Of a stretch of 64,000 nucleotides of DNA, positions 61,208 through 64,000 are shown piece by piece. The position numbers and the translations under genes are program-made. The notes beneath the pieces were generated by a model. That model was given only the letters and a program-made list of their open reading frames with translations, searched no databases and was not told the DNA's origin. How positions within the stretch are numbered: position 1 is the stretch's first letter; every line of letters starts with the position of its first letter. Origin of the DNA: Halorubrum sp. BV1 (lineage in GTDB: Archaea; Halobacteriota; Halobacteria; Halobacteriales; Haloferacaceae). The stretch is from NCBI RefSeq assembly GCF_000746205.1, contig NZ_JQKV01000006.1:1-64000 (forward strand). Direction: 5' to 3'.

Positions 61208-62629
61208 TCACGAGAGCTGTTCTCCCACCAGCCTGTCGGCCGCCGCGAGAAAGGCGTCCCGCTCGCCGATCGGGATCGTCGCGCCCGCGGCGACGTCGTG
61301 GCCGCCGCCGTCGCCGCCGACGGCGCGGCTGGCCTCGTGCATCACCGCAGAGAGGTCGAGTCCTCGCCGCACGAGCGCGTGCGATCCGCGCGAGGAGACC
61401 TTCAGTTCCTCCGCACTCTCCTCTGCGAACGCGATCACGGGCTTCGAGCGATCGACCGCTGGCGACCCGACCGCCATCCCGGCGACGATGCCGACGATCG
61501 TCTCCCGGATCCGCGAGCCCGCGTCGAACCACTGTATGTTGGCCTCGTGGACCACTCCCTCGTTTTTTACCCACTGTAGGCCTTCCGAGAGGTTCCGACG
61601 GTGGGTGCGGAGGAGCCGCCGCGCCTCCGCGAGTGCGTCGCCGCGGTCGCCGAGACACACCGCGAGTCCCACGTCCGCCCGGTCGTACCGCGCGGTGGCG
61701 TTGAGTAGGGTGGAGAACTCGCTCACGTCTCGCAGTTCGGTGCCGCGCTCCTCGTCGACGAGGGTGTAGGAGGTGCCGACGAGCGCCTCGATCCGGTCGG
61801 CGGGAACTCCGGAGGCGACGGCGCGGCGCATCAGTCCGGAGGCGAGCGTCTGGCGCTCTCCGGCGTCCAGGTCGACCCAGCGCCGCCACTCTCCGTCGCG
61901 TTTCGCATCGACGTCGAGGTCGGCGAGGAACGATATCGCCCCGGCCTCGTCGTTCGAGATCCCGGGGATCGTCACGTCGGAGGCGTACTCCAAGAGCTTC
62001 GGGAGCGGGCGGGTCTGTCTCCCGTACAGGTCGAGATCCGTTCGCGTCTCGATCACTCCGGCGTCGACGCCGTCGCGGACGATGGCCGCGTTGGCTCCGA
62101 CGAGTTCGCCGTCCGAGTCCTGCATGTCGCCGACCGCGCCGATCACGGCCAGCGCGGCGAGGTCGCGGTTGTCGCCGTCGGGGCCTTCGAGCGCTCGCGC
62201 GAGGACGTAGCTCGCGCCGGCCCCGGACAGTTCGCTCGCGCCGTTTATCCCTTCGAGGAGCGGGTTGAGATGGAGTTCCGTGTCGGCGTCGGCCGGCTGG
62301 TGGTGATCGGCGATGACGGGCGTGAACTGGCCTGCGGCCTCGTGCTCGGCGATGGCGTCGAGCTGTCCGGAGCCGAAGTCGGTGAAAAGCACCGTGTCGT
62401 ACCCCGTTGCAGCGATGCCCTCGATGGCCGCGTCGTCGAGCTGTTTTTCGAAGACGACCTCGTGGTCGACGCCGGCGCGCGCGAGCGCGGTCGACGCGAC
62501 CGCGGCGCTCGTGAGTCCGTCGGCGTCGATGTGCGACGCGAGGAGGACCCGATCCGTCGCGCGCAGCCGTTCGGCGCACGCGGTCGCGCGACTGGCCAGA
62601 TCCGGGACGGGGGAGTCGGCGACTGCCAT
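61208..62629 (-). CDS. RecJ-like DHH-family phosphoesterase
   Basis: A 473-residue protein of the archaeal RecJ/DHH group. Motifs: LLASHIDADGLTSAAVAS (motif I), VLFTDFGSG (II), VIADHHQP (III, DHH), and a DHHA1 domain at the C-terminus (GGDGGGHDVAAGATIPIGER, with the GGGH nucleic-acid-contacting element). Archaeal relatives are 5'-3' exonucleases or associate with the replicative GINS/Cdc45 complex. Several haloarchaeal paralogues exist, so the exact role is open. The ATG at 62629 is chosen as the family N-terminus follows at once; longer upstream frame is not conserved in style. Confidence 0.85.
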   Translation of the reverse strand: MAVADSPVPDLASRATACAERLRATDRVLLASHIDADGLTSAAVASTALARAGVDHEVVFEKQLDDAAIEGIAATGYDTVLFTDFGSGQLDAIAEHEAAGQFTPVIADHHQPADADTELHLNPLLEGINGASELSGAGASYVLARALEGPDGDNRDLAALAVIGAVGDMQDSDGELVGANAAIVRDGVDAGVIETRTDLDLYGRQTRPLPKLLEYASDVTIPGISNDEAGAISFLADLDVDAKRDGEWRRWVDLDAGERQTLASGLMRRAVASGVPADRIEALVGTSYTLVDEERGTELRDVSEFSTLLNATARYDRADVGLAVCLGDRGDALAEARRLLRTHRRNLSEGLQWVKNEGVVHEANIQWFDAGSRIRETIVGIVAGMAVGSPAVDRSKPVIAFAEESAEELKVSSRGSHALVRRGLDLSAVMHEASRAVGGDGGGHDVAAGATIPIGERDAFLAAADRLVGEQLS

Positions 62630-62768
62630 TATCGTCCGATGGCGCGCGATGAGGGATAAACTCACGCCTCGGGCGGTCGGCGCTCGTTTCGCCCCAGACG
62701 CGCCCGCTCGAACCGGTCGCGGCTCGGACACCACCGGCAGAGGCAACAGTTGCCGTAACTGACGGTTA

Positions 62769-62780
62769 TAGATGCATCTA
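62769..62780 (+). promoter_or_regulatory. 12-bp palindrome at the metY promoter
   Basis: TAGATGCATCTA is a perfect palindrome beginning 30 bp before the metY ATG. With the preceding TTA it forms a TATA-like element (TTATAGAT) at leaderless spacing, so a bound dimer would compete with TBP. Confidence 0.5.
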
Positions 62781-62798
62781 GATATATGCACTACACAC

Positions 62799-64000
62799 AT
62801 GATACGTGGGTTCAACACCCGGAGTCTCCACGCCGGTGCCGAGGCTGATCCGGCGACCGGGTCGCGCGCGACCCCGATCCATCAGACGACCTCGTTCGTC
62901 TTCGACGACGCTGACGCGGCGGCGGATCTGTACGCCCTTCAGGCGGAGGGGAACGTCTACTCACGGATCGCGAACCCGACCGTGCGCGTCCTCGAAGACC
63001 GCCTCGCTGACCTGTCCGGCGGCACCGGAGCCGTCGCGACCGGCTCCGGGATGGCGGCGTTCGACGCGATCACGACCGTGCTCGCGAGCACGGGCGACAA
63101 CGTCGTCGCCAGCTCGGAGATGTACGGCGGCACCGCGTCGTACCTGTCGACCATCGCGAACCGCCGGGGGATCGAGACTCGGCTCGTCGACACCCTCGAC
63201 GTCGATGCCTACGAGGAGATGATAGACGACGACACGGCGTTCGTCCATGTGGAGACGGTGGCGAATCCCTCGCTCGTCGTTCCCGACTTCGAGGCGATAG
63301 CCGCAGTCGCCCACGAGCACGCGGTGCCGCTCGTGGTCGACAACACGTTCGCCACCCCGTACCTCTGTCGCCCGTTCGAGCACGGCGCGGACGTCGTCTG
63401 GGAGTCGACGACCAAGTGGATCACGGGTAACGGGACGACCGTCGGCGGCGTCGTCGTCGACGGCGGTCAGTTCCCGTGGGGTCACCCGGACGCCGACTAC
63501 GACGAACTCGACGGGCAGTCGCCGGCGTTCCCGGTCGACTTCGTCGAGCGGTTCGGCGACGCCGCGTTCGCCAACGTCGTCCGCCAGCGCGGCGTGCGGA
63601 CCACCGGCGGTCAGCAGTCACCCTTCGACGCGTGGCAGACGATCCAGGGGCTCAACACGCTCCCGCTCCGGATGGAGCGCCACTGCGAGAACGCCCGCGC
63701 GGTCGCGGAGTTCCTCCGCGACGACGACCGGGTGGCGTGGGTGACGTACCCCGGGTTCGACGACCACGACAGCCGCGGGAACGCCGAGCAGTACCTCGAT
63801 GGCGACGGCGGCATGGTCACGTTCGGCGTCGACGGCGGCTACGAGGCCGCGAAGGCGCTGTGTGAGTCCGTGGACCTGACGAGCTTCCTCGCGAACATCG
63901 GCGACGCGAAGACGCTCGTCATCCACCCGGCCTCGACTACCCACGCGCAACTCGACGAGACCCAACAGCGACTGGCCGGCGTCTTCCCGAACATGCTCCG
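62799..64000 (+). CDS. metY: O-acetylhomoserine sulfhydrylase (MetY), truncated by the window edge
   Basis: MetY makes homocysteine from O-acetylhomoserine and sulfide. 400 residues are visible of about 430. Motifs of the Cys/Met-metabolism PLP family: TTSFVFDDADAAADLYALQA, SRIANPTVRVLEDRLA, the PLP-ring Asp in VDNTFATPYLCRP and the Schiff-base lysine in STTKWITGNGTTVGG. The FNTRSLHAGAEADPATGSRA start is typical of MetY rather than cystathionine synthases. ATG at 62799; the gene is open at the right edge. metX is probably the next gene, outside the window. Confidence 0.93.
   Translation, partial: MIRGFNTRSLHAGAEADPATGSRATPIHQTTSFVFDDADAAADLYALQAEGNVYSRIANPTVRVLEDRLADLSGGTGAVATGSGMAAFDAITTVLASTGDNVVASSEMYGGTASYLSTIANRRGIETRLVDTLDVDAYEEMIDDDTAFVHVETVANPSLVVPDFEAIAAVAHEHAVPLVVDNTFATPYLCRPFEHGADVVWESTTKWITGNGTTVGGVVVDGGQFPWGHPDADYDELDGQSPAFPVDFVERFGDAAFANVVRQRGVRTTGGQQSPFDAWQTIQGLNTLPLRMERHCENARAVAEFLRDDDRVAWVTYPGFDDHDSRGNAEQYLDGDGGMVTFGVDGGYEAAKALCESVDLTSFLANIGDAKTLVIHPASTTHAQLDETQQRLAGVFPNML

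Overview
The window is 64 kb of a halophilic archaeon's chromosome, most likely a Halorubrum-like member of the Halobacteria (genus is inference). Base composition is strongly GC-rich, proteins are acidic, and there are class-specific genes: LysW-dependent arginine genes, an archaellum operon with chemotaxis genes, HTH_10 (bat-type) and HalX regulators, PurO, Hel308 and Cgi121. Many genes have a TATA-like box 25-35 bp before the start codon and no Shine-Dalgarno sequence, as expected for leaderless haloarchaeal transcripts. It is mostly core chromosome; no insertion sequence, prophage, integrase or CRISPR array was seen.

Layout. 1-4.0 kb: end of an SPFH/stomatin protein, a membrane protein, a lipoprotein, uvrB. 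4.5-14 kb: argG, argH, lysW, argX, argC, argB, argD, argE, argF, a complete glutamate-to-arginine route using a LysW-type carrier that here has lost its zinc-binding cysteines. 14-18.3 kb: a class V aminotransferase, an APC permease with two Usp domains, a small protein. 18.3-25.7 kb (minus strand): a five-gene unit for a tetrathionate-reductase-like molybdoenzyme: Fe-S subunit, NrfD-type anchor, Tat-exported catalytic subunit, TorD chaperone, Mrp Fe-S carrier. A membrane-anchored PAS/GAF/HTH_10 regulator is divergent from it, and the shared upstream region carries two perfect 17-bp direct repeats. 27.9-36.5 kb: a membrane protein, a COG0523 GTPase, an APC transporter with a TrkA partner, an ArsA/Get3 ATPase, CstA. 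36.6-44.6 kb: small conserved genes, a cupin, a winged-helix regulator, PurO, tRNA-Gln(CTG), Cgi121, Hel308, HtpX. 44.7-57 kb: motility: cheY-cheC-cheD-arlCDE-arlF-arlG-arlH-arlI-arlJ as one minus-strand unit, then a low-complexity haloarchaeal protein and two archaellins. 57-64 kb: an HTH/membrane-protein pair, a KaiC-like ATPase divergent from a HalX response regulator, a membrane-anchored sulfite-oxidase-fold molybdoenzyme, a RecJ-like DHH protein, and the start of metY.

The most unusual pattern is a set of six micro-ORFs (9 to 28 codons) whose stop codon overlaps the start codon of the next gene (GTGA, ATGA, TAATG or GTGATG junctions). At least three start at the position expected for the first nucleotide of a leaderless mRNA. 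They could be leader peptides that gate translation of two amino-acid transporters, two regulators, argX and the ArsA ATPase. Some such arrangements are expected by chance in GC-rich DNA, so this is a testable hypothesis. Other notable signals are perfect palindromes on or beside core promoters (cstA, metY, the 55572 gene, the archaellins), 101 bp of exact identity between the two archaellin genes, and a frame-shifting tandem duplication at the 3' end of arsA.
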